DNA of 64,000 nucleotides from Alteromonas sp. KC3 (GTDB lineage Bacteria > Pseudomonadota > Gammaproteobacteria > Enterobacterales > Alteromonadaceae). Within the stretch, counting starts at the first letter, position 1. Each line of letters begins with the position of its first letter. The translations under genes were made by a program, and so were the position numbers. Shown one piece after another: positions 1 through 9,499 of the stretch. The stretch covers positions 930,001 through 994,000 of the forward strand of contig NZ_AP024235.1 of assembly GCF_016756315.1 (NCBI RefSeq), in the 5' to 3' direction. The notes beneath the pieces are model-generated. The model made no database searches. It was given only the letters and a program-made list of their open reading frames with translations, and was not told where the DNA came from.

Positions 1-22
1 GCAAACATAAGAGGGAAACCTA

Positions 23-403
23 ATGAAGTATTTAAAATCTATGGCAATTGGTTGCTTTTCAGCAACAGTACTAATGGCTGGTGGTGTACAGGCAGAAGCG
101 ATTAGCTCAGATACCGTTATGCAGACCCAAGCTGCTCAATATAACAAGCAGCAGTTGATAGATATGGTTAGCCGCGCAGATGTGCAAAGCAAGCTTGTAG
201 GTTTGGGTGTGGATAGCGATGATGCCATTGCAAGAATAAATGCAATGACAGACAGTGAGATTGCGCAGCTTAACGCTGAAATTAACCAAGCGCCAGCAGG
301 TGGCGTAGTGGGTGCCGTACTTACCGTTCTTGCTGTTATCGCAATTCTAGACTTAGCTGGCGTAACAGACGTTTATCCATTTATTCGTCCAATCAGCAAC
401 TAG
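23..403 (+). CDS. PA2779 family protein, secreted or membrane-anchored
   Basis: Small exported protein that resembles the PA2779 family, whose role is unknown. Residues 1-25 look like a signal peptide ending near VQAEA. Residues 35-90 are polar and probably helical. Residues 93-116 are hydrophobic (GGVVGAVLTVLAVIAIL) and could sit in a membrane. A GAGGGA ribosome site ends 6 nt before the ATG. The gene stops four bases before the PA2778-type peptidase; the two families are commonly found as a pair, so I infer co-transcription. Only 22 nt upstream are visible, so its promoter cannot be judged. Confidence 0.85.
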   Translation: MKYLKSMAIGCFSATVLMAGGVQAEAISSDTVMQTQAAQYNKQQLIDMVSRADVQSKLVGLGVDSDDAIARINAMTDSEIAQLNAEINQAPAGGVVGAVLTVLAVIAILDLAGVTDVYPFIRPISN

Positions 404-407
404 TAAG

Positions 408-1418
408 ATGGTTGTATCACTAAAGCAAACTGTTTTTGTATTCGGTTTGTTATTACTTGCGGGGTGTCAGTCTACCCCGCAGGCTGACCGTTTACGTCAA
501 CAGGGGTTAGCGTCGTTACCTGACTCTCACACAATTAGCGCAGTCCCATTTTATCCACAACAGCAATACTATTGTGGCCCCACGACATTATCTGAAGTGT
601 TTGGCTATTACGGTGTTACAGCGACACCTGAGGAAATAGCGCCCAAGTTATTTATTCCTAACAAGGAAGGTAGCCTGCAGTTAGAAATGGTCAGTGCAAC
701 CAGACAATACGGGTTCTTGCCTTACACTGAGCGCGGTACGCTTTCTTCCATAATGGGGCTAGTCAAAGACGACATCCCTGTAATCGTATTTCAAAACTTA
801 TCAATCGCATTGTTGCCTCAATGGCACTATGCCGTGGTAATTGGCTTTGACAGTGATAAAGGGGCTGTCACACTGCACACTGGCGAGACCGCCAATCACG
901 AAATGTCGTTAGAGCTTTTTGAGCGCACTTGGGGACGAGGTAACTACTGGTATTTGGCGCCTATTCCGCCAGATAAAACATCAAATGAAATGAAGCCATA
1001 CCACTATACCAGTGCGGCATATGACATGCTAAAAGTAGGCGATAAAGCGCGCGCGCTTGCATTTTTGGAAACCGCATCAACCCATTGGCCCTCGCAGTGG
1101 CTAAGTTATTTTTTAATAGCAAACTACCACATGGAGCAAGGCGACAACGCCAAAGCCATAGCATGGTTCGATAAAGGGTTTGAGGCTGGCAAAACGCAAC
1201 TCCCTTACCTTCACAACTATGCGTTAGTACTGTTAGAGCAAGGTAGCAAAAGTAGCGATGTAGGTAACAATGAAGCAGCGAACAATGAAGAAAACTGGAT
1301 TGCCAAGGGACAACGCATCGTGAGTACTGCATTAGCGCTATATCCTGATGATGATAAGCTAATTGCCTTGGCAAAGAAATACAATGTAACGGTGATCCCT
1401 AAAGCTGAAAAAAGCTAG
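408..1418 (+). CDS. PA2778 family cysteine peptidase, lipoprotein with TPR-like C-terminus
   Basis: Predicted lipoprotein peptidase of the C39-like/PA2778 family. The signal peptide ends in a lipobox, LLAGC, with Cys20 as the lipidation site. The papain-like core shows the nucleophile Cys56 in YYCGPTTLSEVFGYYG and the partner His140 in QWHYAVVIGFD. Residues about 195-330 are helical and look like tetratricopeptide repeats (for example ALAFLETASTHWPSQW and AKAIAWFDKGFEAG), which suggests protein binding. It follows the PA2779-type gene by four bases. The substrate is unknown; by family it is a periplasmic or outer-membrane peptidase. No clear Shine-Dalgarno precedes the ATG, consistent with translational coupling to the gene before it. 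Confidence 0.88.
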   Translation: MVVSLKQTVFVFGLLLLAGCQSTPQADRLRQQGLASLPDSHTISAVPFYPQQQYYCGPTTLSEVFGYYGVTATPEEIAPKLFIPNKEGSLQLEMVSATRQYGFLPYTERGTLSSIMGLVKDDIPVIVFQNLSIALLPQWHYAVVIGFDSDKGAVTLHTGETANHEMSLELFERTWGRGNYWYLAPIPPDKTSNEMKPYHYTSAAYDMLKVGDKARALAFLETASTHWPSQWLSYFLIANYHMEQGDNAKAIAWFDKGFEAGKTQLPYLHNYALVLLEQGSKSSDVGNNEAANNEENWIAKGQRIVSTALALYPDDDKLIALAKKYNVTVIPKAEKS

Positions 1419-1550
1419 CAGCACACGGCGTAACATAGCTTAACATTGCGTAACGAGATCATCTGGTGTGGCTTTTGCGTATAAACGTTAACAACAAGAT
1501 CATGAGTGTTCAAATACGGTTTGTTATCTTACGTATGGAGCTTTTAAGTC

Positions 1551-2648
1551 GTGGAAATATCTAGCGTTTTACAAAATAAGCAGGCTATGGCTATTGTCAG
1601 CTTAGTCGCCGTTGTGGTTTTGCTTTTTGTGATAAAGCGCCTTATTTTGGTGCGGCTTAAAGAAAAAGCCCGCTCTGAAACAAGCAGCATGTCAAATATC
1701 TATCGCGTGCTGGTGTTGTCGCTAAATGCGCCGTTAAACCTACTTATTTTAGTGATTTTCTTATCACTGGTTAAAAGCGTTGTAGCGGTTTTCCAAGTGG
1801 AAGATAAAGCCGTTGTGCAGGCGTTGGGTATTTCGATAGAAGCCGGTCTTATCATTACGCTTTTTCTGCTTCTTGAACGCTTTGTTACCTATTCTCTTAG
1901 ACGTTATCGCGACCAATCAACGTTAGTTAAAAATACCAGCGCAATCGCCAGTGGGGCGGTACGTGCTGTCTTTGCCATTATGGCAGTACTTATTATTTTA
2001 AGCACAATGGGGATTTCTATTACGCCCGTTGTGGCATCGTTGGGTATCACCTCATTGGCTGTGGCTCTTGCACTTCAACCCACGCTGGAAAACTTCTTTT
2101 CAGGTATACAGTTGGTCATGGACAAGCCTATTAGAATAGGCGATTTCATTGAACTTGATTCCGGAGAGCAGGGCTTTGTCGAGAAAATTGGCTGGCGGTC
2201 TACATGGGTGAGAATGTTGCCTAATAACATTGTGATCATGCCAAACAGCAAGTTGTCTAATTCAAAATTGATCAATTACTACTACCCCGAGCGCGAGTTG
2301 TCAGTGCCAGTTGAAGTAGGTGTGCACTATAGTTCTGACTTAGAGCAGGTAGAAAAAGTATGTTTAGCCGTGGCCGAGGACGTATTGGCCAACCATGAAT
2401 ACGGCGTTAAAACCTTTCAGCCGTTTGTGTTGTTTCACACATTTGATAACTCCAGTATAAATTTAACGGTGATGCTCAGAACCCGCGAATACTTCAATCG
2501 TTTTTTTATCAAGAGTGCCTTTATCAAAGCCCTTAAAAAGCGCTTCGATGAAGAGGGCATTGTCATTCCATTCCCGATTACTGCTTTGAATATTGATCAG
2601 GAGCGTACTGACGCAATTATCTCTCAGTCCATTAAGAAACATTCGTAA
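1551..2648 (+). CDS. MscS family mechanosensitive ion channel
   Basis: Inner-membrane channel of the small-conductance mechanosensitive family, which releases solutes during osmotic downshock. About four hydrophobic segments fill residues 10-165. The pore helix and start of the cytoplasmic beta domain are clear: VVASLGITSLAVALALQPTL followed by NFFSGIQLVMDKPIRIGDFI and the WRSTWVRMLPNN region near residues 165-235. Translation starts at GTG, supported by GGAG at 1537-1540, ten bases upstream. Length (365 residues) is larger than E. coli MscS, as in many marine paralogues with extra N-terminal helices. It stands alone between the peptidase pair and the PEP-CTERM gene. Confidence 0.92.
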   Translation: MEISSVLQNKQAMAIVSLVAVVVLLFVIKRLILVRLKEKARSETSSMSNIYRVLVLSLNAPLNLLILVIFLSLVKSVVAVFQVEDKAVVQALGISIEAGLIITLFLLLERFVTYSLRRYRDQSTLVKNTSAIASGAVRAVFAIMAVLIILSTMGISITPVVASLGITSLAVALALQPTLENFFSGIQLVMDKPIRIGDFIELDSGEQGFVEKIGWRSTWVRMLPNNIVIMPNSKLSNSKLINYYYPERELSVPVEVGVHYSSDLEQVEKVCLAVAEDVLANHEYGVKTFQPFVLFHTFDNSSINLTVMLRTREYFNRFFIKSAFIKALKKRFDEEGIVIPFPITALNIDQERTDAIISQSIKKHS

Positions 2649-2809
2649 GTTATTAATTTATAAGCTTCCTCCTATGTATGCATTGCATACGTATTCAGCC
2701 CACTTTTCGCTGTTTCGCGCTAGCAAGGCGTTAGTTGTTTAAATAGTATTCGCCGATGTAAACAATATTTTTACATCTGGAAATTAATATTTAACAACAG
2801 GGTGGGCAA

Positions 2810-3436
2810 ATGGATATTAAGGCTTTAGTCGCTTTCGCAGCGCTTTTTTTAAGTGCGCAAGCAAACGCAAACTTCATAACAAATGGTGACTTTCAAACGT
2901 GCGACTTCAGCGGTTGGAGTTTAGATTCGGATGGGTTCGGAGCTCCTGCCGATACCAGTGATTTCGCAATTGTTGATAATGCTGGACAATGTTCAGCTCA
3001 ATTGAGCACTAATAACCTAATTCCGGATGGCATCTCTAATTCGCTATTCACCCAACTTAATTTGTCAGGCGTAGCAAACGGTACAAAATTAGATTTAAGC
3101 TTTGATTGGTTGTTCAGTGGTTTTGACTTACAAAGCGACGATTTTTCAGATGCGTTCTTTGTGTTGCTAAACAATGGCATTGACGTTGAAACGCTGCTTT
3201 TCGGATATGAAGATGGCAGCGGTACCTTTAGCACACAAATCGATAACACCTACGACGGTTACTACCTCGAATTTATGTTAGCGCCCGGCTATAACATTGA
3301 GTCATTTTCATCAACATTCACTTTCGACAATGTGTCGCTGACCGAAAGCGCAGACGTGCCTGCGCCACAAACTTCGTTACTGCTGGCGTTAGGCTTAGGT
3401 GTGCTGGCGCTTCGTCGTAAGCACGTTGCAAAATAA
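2810..3436 (+). CDS. PEP-CTERM-type sorted exoprotein, function unknown
   Basis: Secreted protein with an N-terminal signal peptide (residues 1-20, ending QANA) and a C-terminal sorting tail. The tail starts at the VPAP motif near residue 183, then a hydrophobic helix (SLLLALGLGVLALRR) and a basic end, which is the PEP-CTERM layout with Ala in place of Glu. The body begins with NFITNGDFQTCDFSGWSLD, a beta-sandwich lead typical of carbohydrate-binding-like exoproteins of this class. Such tails are processed by an exosortase; none is encoded in this window. It lies 11 bases before the pullulanase ATG and probably shares its transcript, so a link to polysaccharide handling is possible but unproven. 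Confidence 0.75.
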   Translation: MDIKALVAFAALFLSAQANANFITNGDFQTCDFSGWSLDSDGFGAPADTSDFAIVDNAGQCSAQLSTNNLIPDGISNSLFTQLNLSGVANGTKLDLSFDWLFSGFDLQSDDFSDAFFVLLNNGIDVETLLFGYEDGSGTFSTQIDNTYDGYYLEFMLAPGYNIESFSSTFTFDNVSLTESADVPAPQTSLLLALGLGVLALRRKHVAK

Positions 3437-3447
3437 GGAGAGGGGTG

Positions 3448-6400
3448 ATGAAGAGAACATCCATTTTTTGTTTGCCATTTTTGGCAATGGTCAGCACCCC
3501 TTCGCTTGCCGATTGGCAGCAAACCGAATCGGCAGAAACCCAATTCGCCAGTCGACCGGTATTTGACCGCATTAACCGACAGTACGTTTCGACTATTACC
3601 ATTCAAAATAACGGTGACTCGGCATTAAATGGGCCTATCCGAATTATGTTTGATGCCTCAAGCCACACGCTAGCAAATGCAAGTGGCGAAGAGGAAGGCG
3701 TGCCTTATATAACACTTGATACAGAGTCGCTTGGAAGTGGTGAGAGCGCTACCGTTACCGCAAGGTTTGAGGTGAAGCGTGCGCGCTTTTCACTGTCGTT
3801 AAGTGTGCATGCTTTTGTGGAAGATGAAGGTGGTACTGGACTTACACTGGACGAAAATCAAATAGCAGTGTTTTACAACCGCGAAGATGGTCAATATGAC
3901 GGTTGGGGCTTGCACCTTTGGAATGGGCAAGCGTGCGGTAACTATGCGGCACCTACTACCCAAAGCTCGCATTTCAGCAATTGGCCAGACCCGTACCCAG
4001 CAGACGGTGTTCATCCAGAATACGGTGCTTACTATATTTTAACCGTTGAACCTGGAGCCGCCTGCTACAACTTTATTGTGCACAAAGGTAACGACAAAGC
4101 TCTGGGTGATGCTGATAGTCGCTTTGAGCCAGAGTACGGTAATCAAGCATTCACGTTTAATGGCTTTCCTGAGCTTTGGTACACGCCGCTTGACAGTCGT
4201 CCGCAATTTCTTGATGGCGCAAGAGCGCATTGGATGGATGATAATACCCTGTTGTGGCTTACCTCGCACAGCGATGCTGCGGATATTGCCCTTTACTATT
4301 CTAATGACGCCAGCCTAGATGCCGATAGTGCAGGAGTTTCGCTACTTAACGTTGGGGCCTTAGATTCTGCCACACGTATTCCAATGACATTGGCGCCAGC
4401 AGAGCAAAGTCACTACAGCGCGAACCCTCATCTAAACGGGTTTGCAGGCTTTTCGCTAGATGTTAGTGAGGCAGATGTTAAGCAGTTGCTTACAGGTCAG
4501 CTTGTTGCGGTAGCAAAAGATGCTGAAGGTAATGTACTTGACTCAACACGAGTGCAAATTCCACGAGTATTAGACTACCTGTATACCCGTAACGCTAATG
4601 ATGCTGACGAAGCTGAGTTAGGCGTAGTTTACAACGGCGATACTATAACCGCGTCGGTGTGGGCTCCAACGGCGCAGTCGGTTAATTTGAAGGTTTATAA
4701 CAAGGCGAAAGTACTGCAAAGCACTCAACCCATGACGCTTGATGCTGCAACAGGGGTTTGGCACTACTCGGGTGAGAAATTGGCCCTTGATAGACAGTTC
4801 TATCGCTACGAGCTAAGTGTTTATCATCCGCTAACTCAAAATATCGAAGTGGTAGAAACGACCGACCCATACTCTATTTCACTGTCGACTAATGGGCGTT
4901 ATACGCAGTTTGTGAATCTTGACGATGCTGACTTAAAACCTGCGGGGTGGGATAACCATGTAGTGCCGTTGGCAGGTGATCCAGAAGACATCATTATTTA
5001 CGAAAGTCATATCCGAGACTTCAGTATTCTTGATGAAAGCACCAGTGAAGAAAATCGCGGTAAATACATGGCGTTTACTGAGTCAAACTCAGCGCCAGTT
5101 CAACACCTTAAATCACTGCAAAACGCCGGTCTTACACACTTTCATATGTTACCTGCTAACGATATTGCAACTATACGTGAAGACGATGCAAGTCGTGTGG
5201 ATATAACCGACACCGTTGGCAAATTGTGTAGCGTAAATGCTCAGGCCCCTGTGTGTGGTATTGAAAATGACAACGCAACGTTACTTGAGGTTTTACAAAG
5301 CTATTCACCAAGTACGACAGACGCTCAAGCTCTTATTGAATCGATGCGTGCATACGATGGATTTAACTGGGGTTATGATCCGCATCACTTTGCAGCTCCA
5401 GAAGGAAGCTATGCTACCGACCCAGATGGCGAAACCCGTATTGTAGAAATGCGCGCTATGAACCAAGCGTTACATGAAATGGGACTACGTGTGGTGCTTG
5501 ATGTGGTTTATAACCATACGGCGTCTTCGGGATTGTATGACAATTCAGTATTAGACAAAGTGGTACCCGGTTACTACCAGCGTCTTAGCGAAACAACAGG
5601 GCGGATTGAAAACTCAACCTGTTGTGAAAACACAGCGACCGAGCACGTAATGATGGCCAAGTTAATGAATGACTCGCTTGTTAGTTTTGCAGAGCATTTT
5701 GGTTTTGATTCATTCCGTTTTGATTTAATGGGGCATATTCCAAAACAGGCTATTTTAGACGCACGCGAAGCAGTGCGCGCTGTAGATCCAGACACCTACT
5801 TTTATGGTGAGGGATGGAATTTCGGTGAAGTGGTTAACAATCGTCGCTTTGAACAAGCTGCACAGCTGAATATGGCAGGTTCTGAGATAGGGACCTTCTC
5901 TGACAGGCAGCGTGAAGCAGTGCGCAGTGCTGCACTGTTTAATCAAGGTGGCAGCTTGCACGACCAAGATACTATTAGAATTGGTTTAGTAGGCAATGTA
6001 GGTAGTTATCAGTTCGTTGCCGCCGATGGCTCATACTTGTCGGCCTATGACTATAACTGGAATGGACAACCTGCCGGTTACAGCATTGATCCTGCCGATA
6101 CCGTTAACTACATTTCTAAGCACGACAACGAAGCGCTGTGGGATCAACTTCAATATGGCTTGCCCGCAGATATGTCGCTACAAGATCGCGTGCGCGTGCA
6201 AAATGTTGCCTTGTCGATTCCGTTATTAAGCCAAGGGATCCCGTTTTTGCACATGGGGTCTGACTTAATTCGTTCTAAATCAATGGATCGCAACACCTAC
6301 GATGCCGGTGACTGGTTTAACCGTGTTGATTTCACCAAAACCATGAGCAACTGGAATATTGGTTTACCACTAGCGCAAGACAACCAAGCAAGATGGAGTG

Positions 6401-7527
6401 AAATTAGCCAAGTATCTGCTAACCCTAATTCGCAATTTGGCGCAGAAGATATTCAGCTAACTTCGTCATTATTCAAAGAGTTCTTAAACGTACGTGCTAC
6501 CAGCAAGCTATTTAGATTAACCAGTGCGCAGGATATTACACAGCGCATCCGCTTTCACAATACCGGAGAAGGGCAAGTGCAAGGGCTTATTGTGATGAGT
6601 CTTGATGATGGTATTGGCCTGACTGATATTGACGAAAACAACGATGCCATAGTTGTGCTATTTAACGGTACCCAGAGCAACCAAAGCTTTACCATTGGCG
6701 ATGCGGTTGGCTTTGAGCTTCACGCTAACCAGCAGGCGTCTGCCGATGAGCGTGTGCAAGGTGCGACATTTAGCAATGGCACCTTTAACGTGCCTGCACT
6801 GACTACTGCCATTTTTGTGAAGCCACAAAATGGTGAGCAAGGATATGGATTATCTGCCTTGCCACCGTATGGCGATAGAACCGTGTACTTGCGAGGTAGT
6901 ATGAACGGGTGGGATACCTCGTTGCCGCTAGAGTATGTCGGCAATGATACATACCGCATTGAAGTTGGGTTACTGTCGGGTGGTTATGAATTCAAACTGG
7001 CAGACGAAAACTTTGATGTTGCTAACATAGGCGGTGGTATAACCGTGGGCGCAGGGCAGTCGGCAACGCTTACCAACGGCGGTAACAACCTTTCGCTTAA
7101 TGTTATTAGTGACGGGGATTATACCTTCGAGCTAGATGCTGCTAACGATTCAAACCCTGTACTCACCATTACGACACAAGACCCCAACGCAGTACCAGCC
7201 CCCTATGGTGATACAACCATATACGTGCGCGGTATTATGGGAGATTGGGGTACATCTCGACCCATGACTTACGAAGGTGCCGGTATTTATGCAATAAGCT
7301 TTACGGTTACCGCGGGCACCCATGAGTTTAAAGTGGCCGAAGCCAACTGGTCGTCGCCCAACTTAGGCAGTAACGGCGGTGCGATTAATGTAGGTGAGTC
7401 GCTAACTTTGTCGCAAGGTGCAGGCAACATTCAGCTAACGGTAAGTGAATCGCAAACGCTGCGTTTTGCCATTAATGCAAGTGATACTGGCGCACCTGTT
7501 GTGCTAGTTGAAACCGTGCCCGAATAA
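3448..7527 (+). CDS. pulA: Secreted pullulanase-type alpha-1,6-glucosidase (GH13)
   Basis: Hydrolyses alpha-1,6 branches of pullulan, glycogen or starch outside the cytoplasm. I chose ATG 3448 with AAGGAGAG just upstream; GTG 3445 is an alternative. Signal peptide residues 1-21 (ending SLA). A CBM41-like starch-binding module (FYNREDGQYDGWGLHLW) starts near 137. The GH13 core shows the pullulanase signature FNWGYDPHHF, region I DVVYNH (near 685), nucleophile Asp759 in FRFDLMGH, acid Glu788 in YGEGW and region IV SKHDNEALWD. Two tandem beta modules, about 1145-1250 and 1254-1358 (each begins T-V/I-Y-L/V-R-G), follow the catalytic part and look like extra glycan-binding domains. A strong terminator follows. 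Confidence 0.93.
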   Translation: MKRTSIFCLPFLAMVSTPSLADWQQTESAETQFASRPVFDRINRQYVSTITIQNNGDSALNGPIRIMFDASSHTLANASGEEEGVPYITLDTESLGSGESATVTARFEVKRARFSLSLSVHAFVEDEGGTGLTLDENQIAVFYNREDGQYDGWGLHLWNGQACGNYAAPTTQSSHFSNWPDPYPADGVHPEYGAYYILTVEPGAACYNFIVHKGNDKALGDADSRFEPEYGNQAFTFNGFPELWYTPLDSRPQFLDGARAHWMDDNTLLWLTSHSDAADIALYYSNDASLDADSAGVSLLNVGALDSATRIPMTLAPAEQSHYSANPHLNGFAGFSLDVSEADVKQLLTGQLVAVAKDAEGNVLDSTRVQIPRVLDYLYTRNANDADEAELGVVYNGDTITASVWAPTAQSVNLKVYNKAKVLQSTQPMTLDAATGVWHYSGEKLALDRQFYRYELSVYHPLTQNIEVVETTDPYSISLSTNGRYTQFVNLDDADLKPAGWDNHVVPLAGDPEDIIIYESHIRDFSILDESTSEENRGKYMAFTESNSAPVQHLKSLQNAGLTHFHMLPANDIATIREDDASRVDITDTVGKLCSVNAQAPVCGIENDNATLLEVLQSYSPSTTDAQALIESMRAYDGFNWGYDPHHFAAPEGSYATDPDGETRIVEMRAMNQALHEMGLRVVLDVVYNHTASSGLYDNSVLDKVVPGYYQRLSETTGRIENSTCCENTATEHVMMAKLMNDSLVSFAEHFGFDSFRFDLMGHIPKQAILDAREAVRAVDPDTYFYGEGWNFGEVVNNRRFEQAAQLNMAGSEIGTFSDRQREAVRSAALFNQGGSLHDQDTIRIGLVGNVGSYQFVAADGSYLSAYDYNWNGQPAGYSIDPADTVNYISKHDNEALWDQLQYGLPADMSLQDRVRVQNVALSIPLLSQGIPFLHMGSDLIRSKSMDRNTYDAGDWFNRVDFTKTMSNWNIGLPLAQDNQARWSEISQVSANPNSQFGAEDIQLTSSLFKEFLNVRATSKLFRLTSAQDITQRIRFHNTGEGQVQGLIVMSLDDGIGLTDIDENNDAIVVLFNGTQSNQSFTIGDAVGFELHANQQASADERVQGATFSNGTFNVPALTTAIFVKPQNGEQGYGLSALPPYGDRTVYLRGSMNGWDTSLPLEYVGNDTYRIEVGLLSGGYEFKLADENFDVANIGGGITVGAGQSATLTNGGNNLSLNVISDGDYTFELDAANDSNPVLTITTQDPNAVPAPYGDTTIYVRGIMGDWGTSRPMTYEGAGIYAISFTVTAGTHEFKVAEANWSSPNLGSNGGAINVGESLTLSQGAGNIQLTVSESQTLRFAINASDTGAPVVLVETVPE

Positions 7528-7557
7528 CAAAAGTTAAGTACGGAGTTCCCGACGTAA

Positions 7558-7594
7558 AAACGGGCTAGGCTTTTTGGGGCTGGCCCGTTTTTTT
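7558..7594 (+). terminator. Rho-independent terminator after pullulanase
   Basis: Arms AAACGGGCTAG (7558-7568) and CTGGCCCGTTT (7580-7590) form an 11-bp stem with one G-U pair, followed by a T-run to 7594. It lies 31 bases after the pullulanase stop. Confidence 0.88.
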
Positions 7595-7638
7595 ATTGGC
7601 ATTTTAGTGACCAATTCACACGTCTATTGGGTGACTAG

Positions 7639-7858
7639 CTATAAGTGACCAGCTGAGATGAAATCAAGTTTCGGTCCCTGCAAAATTAAATCTTCATTAT
7701 CTACGTAACCAAGAATTTGGTCGCTTACCAACAAATCGTATGTGTACTCAGCTAGCAAAGACGCGGGAGTATATTTCGAAGAATCAGACTCTATGCCTTA
7801 ATTAATGCATAACCATGCCTATTCCGGAGCTTGCACCTGTAATCAAAACATATTTCAT
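7639..7858 (-). pseudogene. Truncated short-chain dehydrogenase (SDR) remnant
   Basis: On the minus strand an intact start (ATG at 7858, AGGAG six bases before it) opens a frame reading MKYVLITGASSGIG, the classic TGxxxGIG NAD(P)-binding start of an SDR, then MVMH and a stop at 7802-7804. A second open stretch in another frame (about 7639-7800) reads through residues such as SSKYTPASLLAEYTYDLL and ends at TAG 7639-7641; it may be the C-terminal end of the same gene after an internal deletion, but I do not recognise it. The remnant sits 12 bases after the MdaB-like gene and was probably its operon partner. Confidence 0.6.
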
Positions 7859-7870
7859 TACTTTCTCCTT

Positions 7871-8467
7871 TTATTTGTTTGCGGGAATATGATGGTCAAG
7901 ATGAGCCTCTAAGCGGACGAAATCTTCTTCAATAGTCGGATTTTTCATTACGTCGTAGCAAACAAATGTTGGGAGAGCCTCCATGGCTAGAAATCGATAA
8001 TTAACATGCATATGTAACATAAGATCTTCGACGCTTTTACCTTGCATCAAATATTCAGAGGGATTGTCGAATGCTTCTTCTGGGGCATTGAATGTCATCG
8101 AGAGCATATATTTTCTGCCATTTAGGGTTCCCCCTGTGCCATAATTCTCTTTTGGCTTTTCCGACACTCTTCCATCAGTGTTACAAACAGTACCATCCAG
8201 GCCAGCAGTGTAGACATCGTCCATATACTTTTTCATCGGCCATGGCACGCTGAACCAATTTAGTGGGGCCTGAATAATGATCAGGTCTGCCCAGCGATGT
8301 TTTTCCAACTCCTTTTCAATATCGTAGTCTTCAGATGTGGCAGTGTGCTCAATCTCAAACCCCTTTGCAGATAGGTTTTTCTCAATTCTTTTAACTAGCT
8401 CGGCGTTCAGTTTACCTTCTGAAAATGGATAGGGATGATGTGCGTTAATGATTAATGCATTTTGCAT
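7871..8467 (-). CDS. NAD(P)H-dependent flavodoxin-fold oxidoreductase, MdaB/Kef-type
   Basis: Flavoprotein of the MdaB/YwrO type, expected to reduce quinones or related electrophiles with NAD(P)H in the cytoplasm. Visible features: the N-terminal strand and FMN-phosphate loop ALIINAHHPYPFSEGKLN, the WADLIIIQAPLNWFSVPWPM segment near residues 75-95 that forms the flavin-binding loop, and LNGRKYMLSMTFNAP near 130-145. Length (198) fits the family. GGAG lies five bases before the ATG. A LysR gene lies upstream on the same strand and an SDR remnant downstream, so this resembles a LysR-controlled detoxification cassette. The exact substrate cannot be told from sequence. Confidence 0.85.
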   Translation of the reverse strand: MQNALIINAHHPYPFSEGKLNAELVKRIEKNLSAKGFEIEHTATSEDYDIEKELEKHRWADLIIIQAPLNWFSVPWPMKKYMDDVYTAGLDGTVCNTDGRVSEKPKENYGTGGTLNGRKYMLSMTFNAPEEAFDNPSEYLMQGKSVEDLMLHMHVNYRFLAMEALPTFVCYDVMKNPTIEEDFVRLEAHLDHHIPANK

Positions 8468-8587
8468 AAAGACTCCTTCGTCGGCTTATGAATTACAAGA
8501 CGGGAGGGAGCTTACTAAGAGTAAAAATGAAAATATAATTATCAATTGGTATTGCATCGATAACAGTTTGTTATTGGATTGAGAGGT

Positions 8588-9499
8588 TCAAAGCTGACTT
8601 TGCTGTTTTAGGTATTGCTTAGCTCTTTCGTTAAGATAATCAATAATATAGCGGTTTCGTGGATGAAGTGGCCAGGAGCCCTTATAAATGTAGGCAATTT
8701 CGTCAGATGAAATGCTATCGGAATTTACAATTCTAAGCTTTTTAAATTCCGGACTGAGACGAACCATAAACTCGTCCAGTACGGTATAGCCAACTCCTTT
8801 CGCAACATGGTGACATATTTTGGGTGCCGAGTTGGTGTAGGCTGAAACGTGCATTCTATCAGAACCGGTAAACTCTTCGGGAAAGATCAGAGGTAGAACT
8901 TTTTCTGCCATTTTTTTTCCATCTGGGTGGTCTACAAAGCCTAACTCTTGTAGTTGAGAGTAACTTGTACATTCGACGTTTTCAGGTAAAACCAACCATA
9001 ACTTTTCTGATAAAAATGGCATTCGCTCTATAGAGCGGTTGTTTATCTCATGAGTAACAAGCCCAATGTCACACAGATTGTCAGTAACTAGCTGCTCAAC
9101 AGTTTTCGTTGGGTTAAATTCAATGTGAATAGTAAGGCTTGGAAATTTAACCTGTAAATCTAGCAACCAGGGGTAGATTAAGTTGCCAATGCCACCAGGC
9201 ATGGATATTCGGCATAGACCTGAAAAAGGATCATCATCGCTAATTCTTTCTCGTAATTGCTGTTCGTTCTGGATAAGTTCGCGAGCATACTCCAAGACAT
9301 CAAAACCCTTTGGTGTCACTTCAAAAGATTTACCGTCTCTAACAATTAGTTTTTGACCTAGAAATTGCTCTAACTTGGCGATGTGCTGACTGACGCCAGG
9401 CTGCGTCATGTGTAACATTTCCGCTGCCAGCCTGAAGTTTTTTGTATCAGCAAGAACGCTGAAGGTTCTCAACCACGTTGAGTTAATCATTCCACTCAT
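8588..9499 (-). CDS. LysR family transcriptional regulator
   Basis: DNA-binding regulator with the N-terminal winged helix-turn-helix at about residues 7-65 (WLRTFSVLADTKNFRLAAEM, then TQPGVSQHIAKLEQFLG) and a periplasmic-binding-like effector domain from about 90 to the end. The length of 303 is normal. It is encoded 120 bases upstream of, and on the same strand as, the MdaB-like oxidoreductase; I infer it controls that gene and formerly the SDR. The start at 9499 has no strong ribosome site; the internal Met four codons later is an alternative. The ligand is unknown. Confidence 0.9.
   Translation of the reverse strand: MSGMINSTWLRTFSVLADTKNFRLAAEMLHMTQPGVSQHIAKLEQFLGQKLIVRDGKSFEVTPKGFDVLEYARELIQNEQQLRERISDDDPFSGLCRISMPGGIGNLIYPWLLDLQVKFPSLTIHIEFNPTKTVEQLVTDNLCDIGLVTHEINNRSIERMPFLSEKLWLVLPENVECTSYSQLQELGFVDHPDGKKMAEKVLPLIFPEEFTGSDRMHVSAYTNSAPKICHHVAKGVGYTVLDEFMVRLSPEFKKLRIVNSDSISSDEIAYIYKGSWPLHPRNRYIIDYLNERAKQYLKQQSQL

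Noticed and set aside
961..1374. Long minus-strand frame opposite the PA2778-type peptidase gene
   Set aside because: It lies wholly within a well-supported gene, has no recognisable domain and a Cys/Leu-rich random-looking translation.
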